A stretch of 64,000 nucleotides of DNA from contig NZ_JAAKZV010000019.1 of assembly GCF_011044975.1 (NCBI RefSeq), positions 1 to 64,000 on the forward strand, read 5' to 3'. This document shows, in pieces, positions 44,317 through 52,365 of the stretch; within the stretch, counting starts at the first letter, position 1, and each line of letters starts with the position of its first letter. Below the pieces are notes generated by a model that had not been told where the DNA came from, made no database searches, and was given only the letters and a program-made list of their open reading frames with translations. The stretch comes from Streptomyces coryli (GTDB taxonomy: Bacteria; Actinomycetota; Actinomycetes; Streptomycetales; Streptomycetaceae). The translations under genes were made by a program, and so were the position numbers.

Positions 44317-45146
44317 GACGCGAAGTCCCCCGCGTGCGCCCGCGCCCACTGCGCGAAGGTCCGCGGGTCGCGCCCGGTCACCTCGCGCACGGTCGGCAGC
44401 ACCGGCGACTCGTCCAGGTCCCCGTCCACGTAGAAGCGGAAGAAGGCGTCCACATACTCCTTCGGCATCGCCGCCTCCATCTCCGCCCGCGCCTCGGCGT
44501 CCGGCTGCGCCTCGAAGCGCAGCTCGCACCCGAGCGTCTCGCCGAGGATGCGCACCTGGTCGGCGGGCAGCAGCGGCTCGGGTCCTGACAGGTCGTAGAC
44601 CCTGCCGTCGTGCCCGTCCGCCAGCAGCGCCACGGCCGCCACCTCACCGATGTCGTACGGGTCGATGGAAGCGATCGGCACCCCGGCGAACGGCAGCCGC
44701 AGCACGTCACCGGCCCGCAGCTGCGGCAGCCAGCGCAGCGCATTGGCGTCGAAGGCGCTCGGCCGGATGATCGTCCACGGCAGCCCTGCGGCCCGGACCG
44801 CTTCTTCGGTACGGACCATGTACGCCGTCACGGCATTGGTCATGTCCCCGGTCGCCGCCGAGCGCCCGGACAGCTGCACCACGCGCTCGACGCCGGCGCC
44901 CTTCGCCGCCGCCAACAGCCCGGGCATATCGGCGTATCCGGGCAGAAAGAAGACGCCGCGGACGCCGGCCAGCGCCGGGGCCAGCGACGCCGGGTCGTTG
45001 AGGTCGCCGGCGACGGCCTCGGCGCCCTTCGGCAGCCCGGCCGCGTCGCCGGTACGGGTCAGGGCGCGCACCGGCGCCCCGCGGTCGAGCAGCGCGCGGA
45101 CGACCTCGCGGCCGACGTTGCCGGTGGCTCCTGTCACCAAGTACAT
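44313..45146 (-). CDS. NmrA/atypical SDR NAD(P)-binding protein
   Basis: A 277-residue protein of the NmrA-like atypical SDR family. The N-terminal YLVTGATGNVGREVVRALL holds the NAD(P) motif GATGNVG; the usual YxxxK is absent. Such proteins act as redox sensors or quinone/azo reductases. It is divergent from the FAD monooxygenase gene and coupled to a classical SDR. Confidence 0.87.
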   Translation of the reverse strand: MYLVTGATGNVGREVVRALLDRGAPVRALTRTGDAAGLPKGAEAVAGDLNDPASLAPALAGVRGVFFLPGYADMPGLLAAAKGAGVERVVQLSGRSAATGDMTNAVTAYMVRTEEAVRAAGLPWTIIRPSAFDANALRWLPQLRAGDVLRLPFAGVPIASIDPYDIGEVAAVALLADGHDGRVYDLSGPEPLLPADQVRILGETLGCELRFEAQPDAEARAEMEAAMPKEYVDAFFRFYVDGDLDESPVLPTVREVTGRDPRTFAQWARAHAGDFAS

Positions 45147-45235
45147 GCGAACTCCCGCTCTTTACCGATCAGTAGCCGCGCTCGCCTCCGCTATGTTTCC
45201 GGGCATCGATCATCCGACCGGCACGGGAGGCACGT

Positions 45236-46663
45236 GTGAACGGTAACCGCAGCGTCGTAGTCGTGGGGGCCGGGCCCACCGGGTTACTGCTCGCCGGCGA
45301 CCTCGCCGAGGCCGGCATCGAGGTCACCCTGCTCGAGAAGCGCCGCCGCGAGATCAGCAATCTCTCCCGCGCCTTCGTCCTGCACGCCCGCTCCCTGGAG
45401 CAGCTCGACGCCCGCGGCCTGGCCGACGAACTGGTCGCCAAGGGCAAGCAGCTCCCCGGCCTGCAAGCCTTCAAGCACCTCAACCTGGACCTGTCGAAGC
45501 TGCCGTCCCGCTTCAATTACGTGCTCGTGCTGCCCCAGTACGAGGTCGAGAAGGTGCTGCTGCACCGGGCCGAGAAGCTGGGCGTGCGGCTCTCGTACGA
45601 CACCGAGGTCACCGGCCTGACGCAGAACGCCGACCGGATCGTGGTCGAGACGGCCGGCGGCGAGACGTACCCGGCCGCGTACGCCGTCGGCACCGACGGC
45701 CTGCACAGCCGCATCCGCGAGGCGATCGGCCTCCCCTTCCCCGGCAAGTCGGTGATCCGCTCCGTCGTGCTGGCCGACGTGAAGCTCGCCGAGCCCCCGC
45801 CCACGCTGCTCACCGTCGGCGCCCGCGGCAACGCCTTCTGCTTCATCGCCCCCTTCGACGACGGCTACCACCGGGTGATCGGCTGGGACCGCCGCCGCAA
45901 CGTCCCGGAGTCCGAGCCGCTCGACCTCGACGAGATCAAGGCCGTCGCGCACACCGCCCTCGGCCGCGACTTCGGCATGCACGACGCCCGCTGGATGTCC
46001 CGCTTCCACAGCGACGAGCGGCAGGCCCCGTCGTATCGCGTCGGCCGCGCCTTCCTCGCCGGCGACGCGGCCCACGTCCACACGCCCGCGGGCGGCCAGG
46101 GCATGAACACGGGCCTGCAGGACGCCGCGAACCTGAGCTGGAAGCTGGCGTCCGCGCTGCACGGCGGCCCTGACCTGCTGCATTCGTACGAGTCCGAGCG
46201 CCACCCGGTCGGCAAGGCGGTGCTCCGCAGCAGCGGCGGCATGGTCCGCCTGGCGATGGCCTCACGCCCGTGGACGATCGCGGCCCGCGCGGCGGTCGCA
46301 ACGGCGCTGAACGTGGCGAAGCCGGTGAGCATGCGGGTGGCGGGCCAGATCTCCGGCGTCGGCTACGTCTACCCGGCCCCGTCCGGCGCCCACCGCCTGG
46401 CCGGCCACCGGGTGCCGGACCTGCCGCTGGCGGAGGGACGGCTGTACGAGGCGCTGCGGGAGCGGAAGTTCGTGCTGGTGGGCGCGGACGCCGGGGCGGC
46501 GGGCCGCGAGGACCGGGTGGTGGCGGCCGGCCGCGCGAACGGCCGGACGGGACCGGCGATCCTGGTCCGCCCCGACGGCTATGCGGCCTGGGCCGGCGAT
46601 GCGGCGGACACCCGCGGGATCGAGACGGCGCTGGCGGACTGGACGGGGCCGCGGGAGGCGTGA
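45236..46663 (+). CDS. FAD-dependent aromatic-type monooxygenase
   Basis: A 475-residue group A flavin monooxygenase. The FAD motif VVVGAGPTGLLLAGDLAEAG is at about residues 8-27, the DG motif in YAVGTDGLHSRIREA (about 152) and the GD motif in AFLAGDAAHVHTPAGGQGMNTG (about 272-293). A thioredoxin-like C-terminal domain typical of the PheA/MhpA group covers the last 80 residues. It hydroxylates an unknown aromatic or polyketide substrate. GTG start. Confidence 0.88.
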   Translation: MNGNRSVVVVGAGPTGLLLAGDLAEAGIEVTLLEKRRREISNLSRAFVLHARSLEQLDARGLADELVAKGKQLPGLQAFKHLNLDLSKLPSRFNYVLVLPQYEVEKVLLHRAEKLGVRLSYDTEVTGLTQNADRIVVETAGGETYPAAYAVGTDGLHSRIREAIGLPFPGKSVIRSVVLADVKLAEPPPTLLTVGARGNAFCFIAPFDDGYHRVIGWDRRRNVPESEPLDLDEIKAVAHTALGRDFGMHDARWMSRFHSDERQAPSYRVGRAFLAGDAAHVHTPAGGQGMNTGLQDAANLSWKLASALHGGPDLLHSYESERHPVGKAVLRSSGGMVRLAMASRPWTIAARAAVATALNVAKPVSMRVAGQISGVGYVYPAPSGAHRLAGHRVPDLPLAEGRLYEALRERKFVLVGADAGAAGREDRVVAAGRANGRTGPAILVRPDGYAAWAGDAADTRGIETALADWTGPREA

Positions 46664-46697
46664 CGAAATGCCCTCGCGGGAGCTTCCCTGGCCTGGT

Positions 46698-46703
46698 TAC
46701 GAT
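46698..46703 (+). promoter_or_regulatory. -10 box before the Thr leader peptide
   Basis: TACGAT ends 6 nt before the first ATG of the short leader ORF, suggesting that the transcript starts at that codon. Confidence 0.4.
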
Positions 46704-46709
46704 GGACGC

Positions 46710-46766
46710 ATGATGCAGCGCGCAGCGATGAGCACGACGACGCCGGAGCCAGTCCCGGCGCGCTGA
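46710..46766 (+). CDS. Threonine-codon leader peptide of the ThrRS-like gene
   Basis: An 18-residue ORF, MMQRAAMSTTTPEPVPAR, with three ACG Thr codons in a row (46734-46742). It is probably leaderless, is followed 14 nt later by a strong terminator, and then by a threonyl-tRNA synthetase-like gene. This is the arrangement of amino-acid attenuation. The Thr-codon segment (46732-46743) also differs at few positions from the terminator's 5' arm and could pair with its 3' arm. Confidence 0.55.
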   Translation: MMQRAAMSTTTPEPVPAR

Positions 46767-46780
46767 TCGATGTCTTAGAG

Positions 46781-46820
46781 ACGACGAAGCCCCGGGGCGA
46801 GTGCCCCGGGGCTTCGTCGT
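46781..46820 (+). terminator. 18-bp terminator/attenuator between leader and ThrRS-like gene
   Basis: ACGACGAAGCCCCGGGGC (46781-46798) and its exact complement (46803-46820) around a GAGT loop. It follows the Thr leader and precedes the synthetase, so it can act as an attenuator; it may also end the monooxygenase transcript. Confidence 0.8.
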
Positions 46821-46868
46821 GTTCGGCTCCGTGAGTGCTCCGCCCCGTATGAGATGAGGAGCACTCCC

Positions 46869-48083
46869 ATGGGAGAGATCAAGGACCATCGCCGGCTCGG
46901 GCGGGAGCTCGGGCTGTTCGGCAGCGATCCGCTGATCGGGGCGGGGCTGCCGTACTGGCTGCCCGCGGGGGCCGCCGTGCGGCAGGCGCTGGAGGATTAC
47001 ATCGCGGAGGCGGAGCGGAGAGCCGGGTATCAGCGGGTGTACTCGCCGGTGCTCGGGAAGCGCGAGCTGTACGAGCTGTCGGGGCACTGGCAGCACTACA
47101 GCGACGACATGTACCCGGCGATGGAGCTTTCCGGCGACGAGCAGATGGTGCTGCGCCCCAGCCTCTGCCCGCACCACGCGGTCATCTACCGCTCCCGCGA
47201 GCACAGTTACCGCGAGCTGCCGCTGCGGATGTCCGAGCTCGGCGGCATGTACCGGTCCGAGCTGTCCGGCGTGCTGGGCGGCCTGACCAGGGTGCGTGCC
47301 ATCCAGCTCAATGACGCGCATGTCTTCTGCACGCTGGAGCAGGTGGCGGAGGAGGCGCGGGCGGCGCTCGGGCTGATCCGGGCGGCGTACGAGGCGATGG
47401 GGATCGTCCCCGCCCGCTACCGGCTGTCGCTGCCGGGGCCCGGCGGCAAGTACGTCGACAAGCCGGAGCTGTGGGAGCGGTCCGTCCCGCTGCTGCGGGA
47501 GGTCCTGGACGCCTCGGGAGTCGCGTACGAGGACGGGCCCGACGAGGCCGCCTTCTACGGGCCGAAGATCGACGTCCAGGTCGTCGACGCGGCCGGAAGG
47601 GAATCGACCCTGTCGACCGTGCAGCTGGACTTCCATCAGCCGGAGGTCTTCGGGCTCGAATACGTCGGCGCGGACGGCGGGCGGCACCGCCCGGTGATGG
47701 TGCACCGGGCGATCATCGGCAGCGTGGAGCGGGCGGTGGCGCACCTGATCGAGGCGCACCAGGGCCGGTTCCCCGCGTGGCTGGCGCCGGTGCAGCTGGC
47801 CGTCCTGCCGCTGGGCGACGAGCAGGTCGACGCGGGCGCCAAGCTCGTACGGCGCTGCGTCGAGGCCGGTCTGCGCGCCGAGCTGGTCGCGCCTGACCGC
47901 GGCACCCTCGGGGCCAGGATCCGGGCGGGGCGGCTGGTCCCGTACCAGGCGGTCGTCGGACCGCGGGAGGCGGCGGCGGACGAGGTCTCGCTGCGGGTAC
48001 GCGGTGGTGAGCAGGTCGGGCCGCTCCCGGTGGCGGCGGCGCTGGAGCGGCTGGGGCAGGAGTGCAGCCCCGCGTACCCCTGA
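46869..48083 (+). CDS. Short threonyl-tRNA synthetase-like protein without editing domain
   Basis: A 404-residue class II synthetase of the ThrRS type. It has the catalytic core (zinc Cys in SLCPHHAVIY about 101, zinc His in LNDAHVFC about 151 and MVHRAIIGS about 281) and the C-terminal anticodon domain, but lacks the N-terminal TGS and editing domains of the usual 650-residue enzyme. GAGGA lies 8 nt before the ATG. Probably charges tRNA-Thr as a second, regulated copy; such copies can give resistance to ThrRS inhibitors. Confidence 0.88.
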   Translation: MGEIKDHRRLGRELGLFGSDPLIGAGLPYWLPAGAAVRQALEDYIAEAERRAGYQRVYSPVLGKRELYELSGHWQHYSDDMYPAMELSGDEQMVLRPSLCPHHAVIYRSREHSYRELPLRMSELGGMYRSELSGVLGGLTRVRAIQLNDAHVFCTLEQVAEEARAALGLIRAAYEAMGIVPARYRLSLPGPGGKYVDKPELWERSVPLLREVLDASGVAYEDGPDEAAFYGPKIDVQVVDAAGRESTLSTVQLDFHQPEVFGLEYVGADGGRHRPVMVHRAIIGSVERAVAHLIEAHQGRFPAWLAPVQLAVLPLGDEQVDAGAKLVRRCVEAGLRAELVAPDRGTLGARIRAGRLVPYQAVVGPREAAADEVSLRVRGGEQVGPLPVAAALERLGQECSPAYP

Positions 48084-48116
48084 CGCGGATGGCACACCTG
48101 TGCTGCAATAGCGCGC

Positions 48117-48932
48117 GTGCTTCGCAGACCAGTGAAGACCCAGCCGGAGCCCGTGCCCCCGCCGCCGGGCCGCCGCAAGGCGCTGGCCGAGCTGCCCGCC
48201 CATCTGCCGTCCGGGCAGCGGGAGTTCGCCACCGCGCTGCGCTCGCTGTACGAGGAGACGGGCCTCAGCCTCTCCGAGCTGGAGGCCCGGCTCCCCGTCA
48301 GCCGCTCCACGCTGTCCCGGTATCTGCGCGGTGAGGGGCTTCCGGACGTCGCCGTGCTGCGGCTGTGGTGCGAGCTGCATCCGGCGGGGCGGGAGCGCGG
48401 GGACGCGGTGCTCGGTGAGCTGACGGCGCTGCTGGGGCGGGCGGCGTCGCCGGGGCCCGCCGCCACCCCGGCGGAGCCGCGGCCGCAGCCGGGCGAGCCC
48501 GGTCCGCGCACGCGATTCCGGCGCCTGGCCGTCGTGCCGCTCGTCGTGGGCGTGGCGGCGGCCATCGCGATCGGCTTCTGGATCACCGGCCCCGAGAACG
48601 CGGAGACCCCCCGCCGCCCCGTCACCGTCCACAACGTCGTCCAGTCCTGCCAGCACAAGGACACCCGCCCCGCCGACTGCTCCCTGGGCCTCGCCAAGGA
48701 CCCGTATCTCCCCTACAGCGCCGACAACCGCGGCGCCCGCGTCTGGGACGACCAGCGGCTCAGCGCCGACTGCCGGATCACCGACGGCGTGGTGGTGACG
48801 GACGAGAAGGGGCGGCACAGCAGCATCTGGTACCGCGTCGACCACGCCGGGAAGCGGCTCTGGCTGCCCGGCATCCGCATCCTCCCCCGCGAGCTCGGCA
48901 AGCCCGGCGGGCTGCCGCTCTGCACGCGCTGA
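48117..48932 (+). CDS. HTH-domain membrane protein of unknown function
   Basis: A 271-residue protein with an N-terminal XRE-like HTH (LSLSELEARLPVSRSTLSRYLRGEGLPD, about residues 50-78), a Pro-rich linker, one membrane segment (about 138-157) and an external domain with four Cys (SCQHKDTRPADCS, DCRIT, LCTR). The external part resembles the DUF2690-type domain often fused to HTH in streptomycetes; not certain. It may link an outside signal to gene expression. GTG start. Confidence 0.75.
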   Translation: MLRRPVKTQPEPVPPPPGRRKALAELPAHLPSGQREFATALRSLYEETGLSLSELEARLPVSRSTLSRYLRGEGLPDVAVLRLWCELHPAGRERGDAVLGELTALLGRAASPGPAATPAEPRPQPGEPGPRTRFRRLAVVPLVVGVAAAIAIGFWITGPENAETPRRPVTVHNVVQSCQHKDTRPADCSLGLAKDPYLPYSADNRGARVWDDQRLSADCRITDGVVVTDEKGRHSSIWYRVDHAGKRLWLPGIRILPRELGKPGGLPLCTR

Positions 48933-49140
48933 CCTGCGGAAACGGTCACAGGACGGGACGTAAGACCCACCCCAGGTCAACCGATCGGCTGACGTTTGCC
49001 TCATCCGTCCCGCACGCCGGGTTTGCCCAGTACGACGACGGGTTGGCCCTGGTTGCGGCCCCAGGATGGATATCAGAGCGGGACGGCAGGAAACGGCCTC
49101 CGACCCGTCCCCCCTCCCGAGCACCTGGAGCTGAACCCTC

Positions 49141-49689
49141 ATGAAGAAGCAGATCTCGAAGCGCGCCCGCATCGTCACCGGCAGCGCCCTCGTCGCCGCC
49201 ATCGCCGTCGGCGGTGCCGGCGCCGTCACCGCGAACGCCGCCGACGCCCCGGCCGCGAAGCCCGGCAACGCCGCGGCCAAGAACACCACCTCCTCGACGC
49301 ACCTCACCATCGAGGCCGCCACCAAGGCCGCGAACGCCGCCCTGGACGCCGCGAAGAAGGAGAACCAGCGCGTCTCCGTCTCCGTCGTCGACCGCAACGG
49401 CAACACCATCCTCACCATGCGCGGCGACGGTGCGGGCCCGCAGTCGTACGAGGCCTCCGAGAAGAAGGCGTTCACCGCCGTCTCCTGGAACGCCCCGACC
49501 TCCGAGCTGACCAAGCGCCTGGAGAAGGCCCCGACGCTGAAGGACATCCCCGGCACCCTGTTCCTCGCCGGTGGCGCCCCGGTCACCGTCAAGGACGCCC
49601 CGGTCGCGGGCATCGGCGTGGCCGGCGCCCCGTCCGGCGACCAGGACGAGAAGTTCGCCCAGGCCGGCGTCGACGCGCTGAGCAAGTGA
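49141..49689 (+). CDS. Secreted HbpS/GlcG-type haem-binding protein
   Basis: A 182-residue exported protein. The signal peptide covers about residues 1-33 (GGAGAVTANAADA). The rest matches the HbpS/GlcG fold (PF03928): LTIEAATKAANAALDAAKKENQRVSVSVVDRNGNTIL and GVAGAPSGDQDEKFAQAGVDAL. HbpS of Streptomyces binds haem outside the cell and signals through the SenS-SenR system. No senSR genes lie next to it here. Confidence 0.85.
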   Translation: MKKQISKRARIVTGSALVAAIAVGGAGAVTANAADAPAAKPGNAAAKNTTSSTHLTIEAATKAANAALDAAKKENQRVSVSVVDRNGNTILTMRGDGAGPQSYEASEKKAFTAVSWNAPTSELTKRLEKAPTLKDIPGTLFLAGGAPVTVKDAPVAGIGVAGAPSGDQDEKFAQAGVDALSK

Positions 49690-49846
49690 CTTCTGCCCGG
49701 CTCCGGGACCGCGCCGAGCGCTGATGTCCCGAACCGGTAGAACCAGGCCCCGGCGGCGTACGGATCCCCCCATCTCGTGCGCCGCCGGACCTGTCACACC
49801 CCCTTCCCCCATGTTCTTCCGCCTGCTGGAGCCGAAGGAGCCGACC

Positions 49847-50443
49847 ATGAAGGCCCACGACCGCGCCCTTCTGGAAGCCGCGGACTTCGGCGACGCCGAC
49901 GCCGTGCGTACGGCCCTCGCCGCGGGCGCCTCCGTGGAGGCCCGCGACGCGAACCGCCGCACCCCGCTGCTGCTCGCCGCGCTCGGCGACCACCTGGCCG
50001 CCGCCGAGGCGCTGGTCGCGGCCGGCGCCGACGTCAACGCCCAGGACGACCGCGACGACAGCGCGTGGCTGGTCACCGGCGTCACCGGCAGCGTCGCCAT
50101 GATGCGCGCGCTGCTCCCGGCGGGCCCCGACCTGAAGGTCACCAACCGCTTCGGCGGCATCTCCCTCATCCCGGCCAGCGAGCGCGGCCACGTGGACTAC
50201 GTCCGCGCCGTGCTCCGCGAGACCGACATCGACGTGGACCACGTCAACCGCCTCGGCTGGACCGCCCTCCTGGAGGCGGTCATCCTCGGCGACGGCGGCC
50301 GCGCCCACCAGGAGATCGTCGAGCTGCTGATCGTCGCCGGCGCCACCCCCCACCTGCCCGACAGCGACGGCGTCACCCCGCTCCAGCACGCCGAGCGGCG
50401 CGGCTTCGACGAGATCGCGGGTCTGCTCCGGGCCGTACGGTGA
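49847..50443 (+). CDS. Ankyrin-repeat protein
   Basis: A 198-residue cytoplasmic protein made of about five to six ankyrin repeats; clear units are NRRTPLLLAALGDHLAAAEALVAAGADVNAQ, LGWTALLEAVILGDGGRAHQEIVELLIVAGAT and DGVTPLQHAERRGFDEIAGLL. It acts by protein-protein contact; the partner is unknown. It overlaps the lipoprotein gene by GTGA. Confidence 0.88.
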   Translation: MKAHDRALLEAADFGDADAVRTALAAGASVEARDANRRTPLLLAALGDHLAAAEALVAAGADVNAQDDRDDSAWLVTGVTGSVAMMRALLPAGPDLKVTNRFGGISLIPASERGHVDYVRAVLRETDIDVDHVNRLGWTALLEAVILGDGGRAHQEIVELLIVAGATPHLPDSDGVTPLQHAERRGFDEIAGLLRAVR

Positions 50444-51552
50444 GGCGCGCGGCGCCGGCCGCCGCGGCCGCGGCGGTCCTGCTGCTGGCCGGGTGCTCCG
50501 CCCAGCAGCAGGACGCGGCCCCAGCTCCTAGCAGCGCGACTCCGAGCAAGAAGGCGGCCGAGCAGGCCGATCGCTCGCCGGAAGGCACCCTCCTCGTAGC
50601 CGACTTCGGCGCCGACACCGTCACCTTCATCGACCCCGACAAGGGCGCGTACGACTCCGTGAAGGTCGGCACCGCCCCGTACGGCCTGGTCGTCGGCGAC
50701 GACGGCCGCGCCTGGGTCGCCACGGCCGAGGGCGTCACGGTCGTCGACACCGAGACCCGCGAGCGAGTGGGCCGGATCGCGTACGAGACCGGCGGCCTCG
50801 GGCGGCCCACGCACGGCGAATACCGCGGCGGCGGCATGGGCATCGCCCTCGCCCCCGACGGCAAACACGCCTACGTCGGCGTCAACCGCCCCGGTGGCAA
50901 CGGCACCGTCGAGTCCATCGACACCCGCACCCTGAAGGTCACCGGCACCGCGGACGTCGGCCGCCGCCCGTTCGACGTGGACGTCTCGCCGGACGGCGAC
51001 GAGGTGTACGCCACCGGCCACGACTCGTACGACGTCACCGTCGTACAGGCGGGCAGCATGAAGACCCGCCGCATCGAGGTCGCCCCGTACGGCACCGCCG
51101 GCGGCCTCGGCGGCTGGCTGAAGCCGCACTACGCGGTGGTCCGCCCGGCGGACGGCAAGCTGCTGTTCCCCTTCGAGGGCGAGCGGCTGGTCGTCCTCGA
51201 CCCGGAGACCGGCGCGTCCCGGATCGAGAAGATGACCGCCAACACCCACCAGCACGGCGTGGCGTTGACCGACGACGGCACCCTGCTGGCCGTCGGCACC
51301 GGACCGATCGACCCGGCCGAGGACAAGGGCCCGTCGCTCACCGTCCGCGCCCCGGACGGCAAGGAAAAGGTCATCCCCCTCGACGGCCCGCACGAGGACG
51401 TCGCCGCCTCCCCCGACGGCCGGACCGCCTACGTCACCGGCGGCTTCACCCGCGACGGCTACTGGAACGGCATCACGGTCGTCGACCTCGACTCGGGCGA
51501 CACCCGCCGACTCCCGGCGGGCGAACGGCCGTTGGGGGTCGCCGTCCTCTAA
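50440..51552 (+). CDS. Beta-propeller lipoprotein (YncE-like)
   Basis: A 370-residue exported lipoprotein. The lipobox LLAGC (Cys about 20) follows a short hydrophobic stretch. From about residue 45 the protein is a seven-bladed YVTN-type propeller with repeating units such as GTLLVADFGADTVTFIDPD, HAYVGVNRPGG and AYVTGGFTRDGYWNGITVVDLDSGD. Probably binds a ligand or protein at the cell surface. GTG start coupled to the ankyrin gene. Confidence 0.87.
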   Translation: MRRAAPAAAAAAVLLLAGCSAQQQDAAPAPSSATPSKKAAEQADRSPEGTLLVADFGADTVTFIDPDKGAYDSVKVGTAPYGLVVGDDGRAWVATAEGVTVVDTETRERVGRIAYETGGLGRPTHGEYRGGGMGIALAPDGKHAYVGVNRPGGNGTVESIDTRTLKVTGTADVGRRPFDVDVSPDGDEVYATGHDSYDVTVVQAGSMKTRRIEVAPYGTAGGLGGWLKPHYAVVRPADGKLLFPFEGERLVVLDPETGASRIEKMTANTHQHGVALTDDGTLLAVGTGPIDPAEDKGPSLTVRAPDGKEKVIPLDGPHEDVAASPDGRTAYVTGGFTRDGYWNGITVVDLDSGDTRRLPAGERPLGVAVL

Positions 51553-51561
51553 CAGGCCGGC

Positions 51562-52329
51562 CTACGCCCCCCGCCGGATCCGCCCCTCGTACCGCGCCTC
51601 CAGCTCCTTGTTGTGGGCATCCCCCGCCGGGATGTTCGCCGACAGGTACACCGGCGGCTTCACCCCCGCCGCCAGCAGCAGCCGGATCGTTTCGGCGACG
51701 ATCTGCTGGACCAGGAAGGCGCCCGTGATCGACGAGATCGCGCAGGCGGTGCCGCCGCCCGGCAGCTCCAGCAGGGAGTCGCCGAAGGGGGCGCCGTTGT
51801 CCAGCACCACGTCCGCGAAGTCCGGCAGCCGCTTGCCCGACGGGTGCCGGGAGACCGCCTGTTCGCCGTGCGCCGCCGAGGTGATCGCGATCAGCGGGTG
51901 GCCGTGCTCCTTCACCACCGCGGCCATCTCCACGATCGCGCCGTTGATGCCGGAGTTGGAGGCGATCACCCACAGGTCCTGCGGGCGCGGGGCGGTCAGC
52001 TCGTACAGCCGCCGGGCGGTCGCCGGGTCGCGCTCCAGGTGCGAGTCGCCGAGGAACTCCGGCGGCTCGCCGCCGCGGAGCACGAAGTCGCGCAGGGCGA
52101 CCTTGTTCGTCGGTACGAAGCCGCCCGCCCGGCCCGATATCTCGGTGGCGAGCGCCTCCGAGTGGCCGGTGCCGAAGGCCTGGACCACGCCGTCCTTCCG
52201 CAGCGCGCCGGCGAAGAGCGCGGCCGCGGCGAGCACGGCCTCGCGCTGTTCGCCGTCCACCTTGCGCAGTGCGGCCAGAGCGGCCGCGGCGTAACTGTCC
52301 GCTCCGATACCGTCGTTCCGGTCTGTCAT
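51562..52329 (-). CDS. SIS-domain phosphosugar-binding protein (UPF0309-like)
   Basis: A 255-residue SIS-fold protein; the SIS motif region is VVQAFGTGHSEALATEISGRAGG (about 50-72), and VIASNSGINGAIVEMA (about 121) is the phosphosugar-binding Ser loop. Likely an isomerase or regulator of amino-sugar phosphates. Divergent from a BadF-type sugar kinase gene across 36 bp, suggesting one pathway. Confidence 0.85.
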   Translation of the reverse strand: MTDRNDGIGADSYAAAALAALRKVDGEQREAVLAAAALFAGALRKDGVVQAFGTGHSEALATEISGRAGGFVPTNKVALRDFVLRGGEPPEFLGDSHLERDPATARRLYELTAPRPQDLWVIASNSGINGAIVEMAAVVKEHGHPLIAITSAAHGEQAVSRHPSGKRLPDFADVVLDNGAPFGDSLLELPGGGTACAISSITGAFLVQQIVAETIRLLLAAGVKPPVYLSANIPAGDAHNKELEARYEGRIRRGA

Positions 52330-52365
52330 GTCTCTCCCAACGCCTTGGCTGGAGCAACATTCTCC

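Noticed and set aside
45936-49685. A 1249-codon open frame on the minus strand
   Set aside because: Shadow of the monooxygenase, ThrRS-like and HTH genes; the composition is unlike a real protein.
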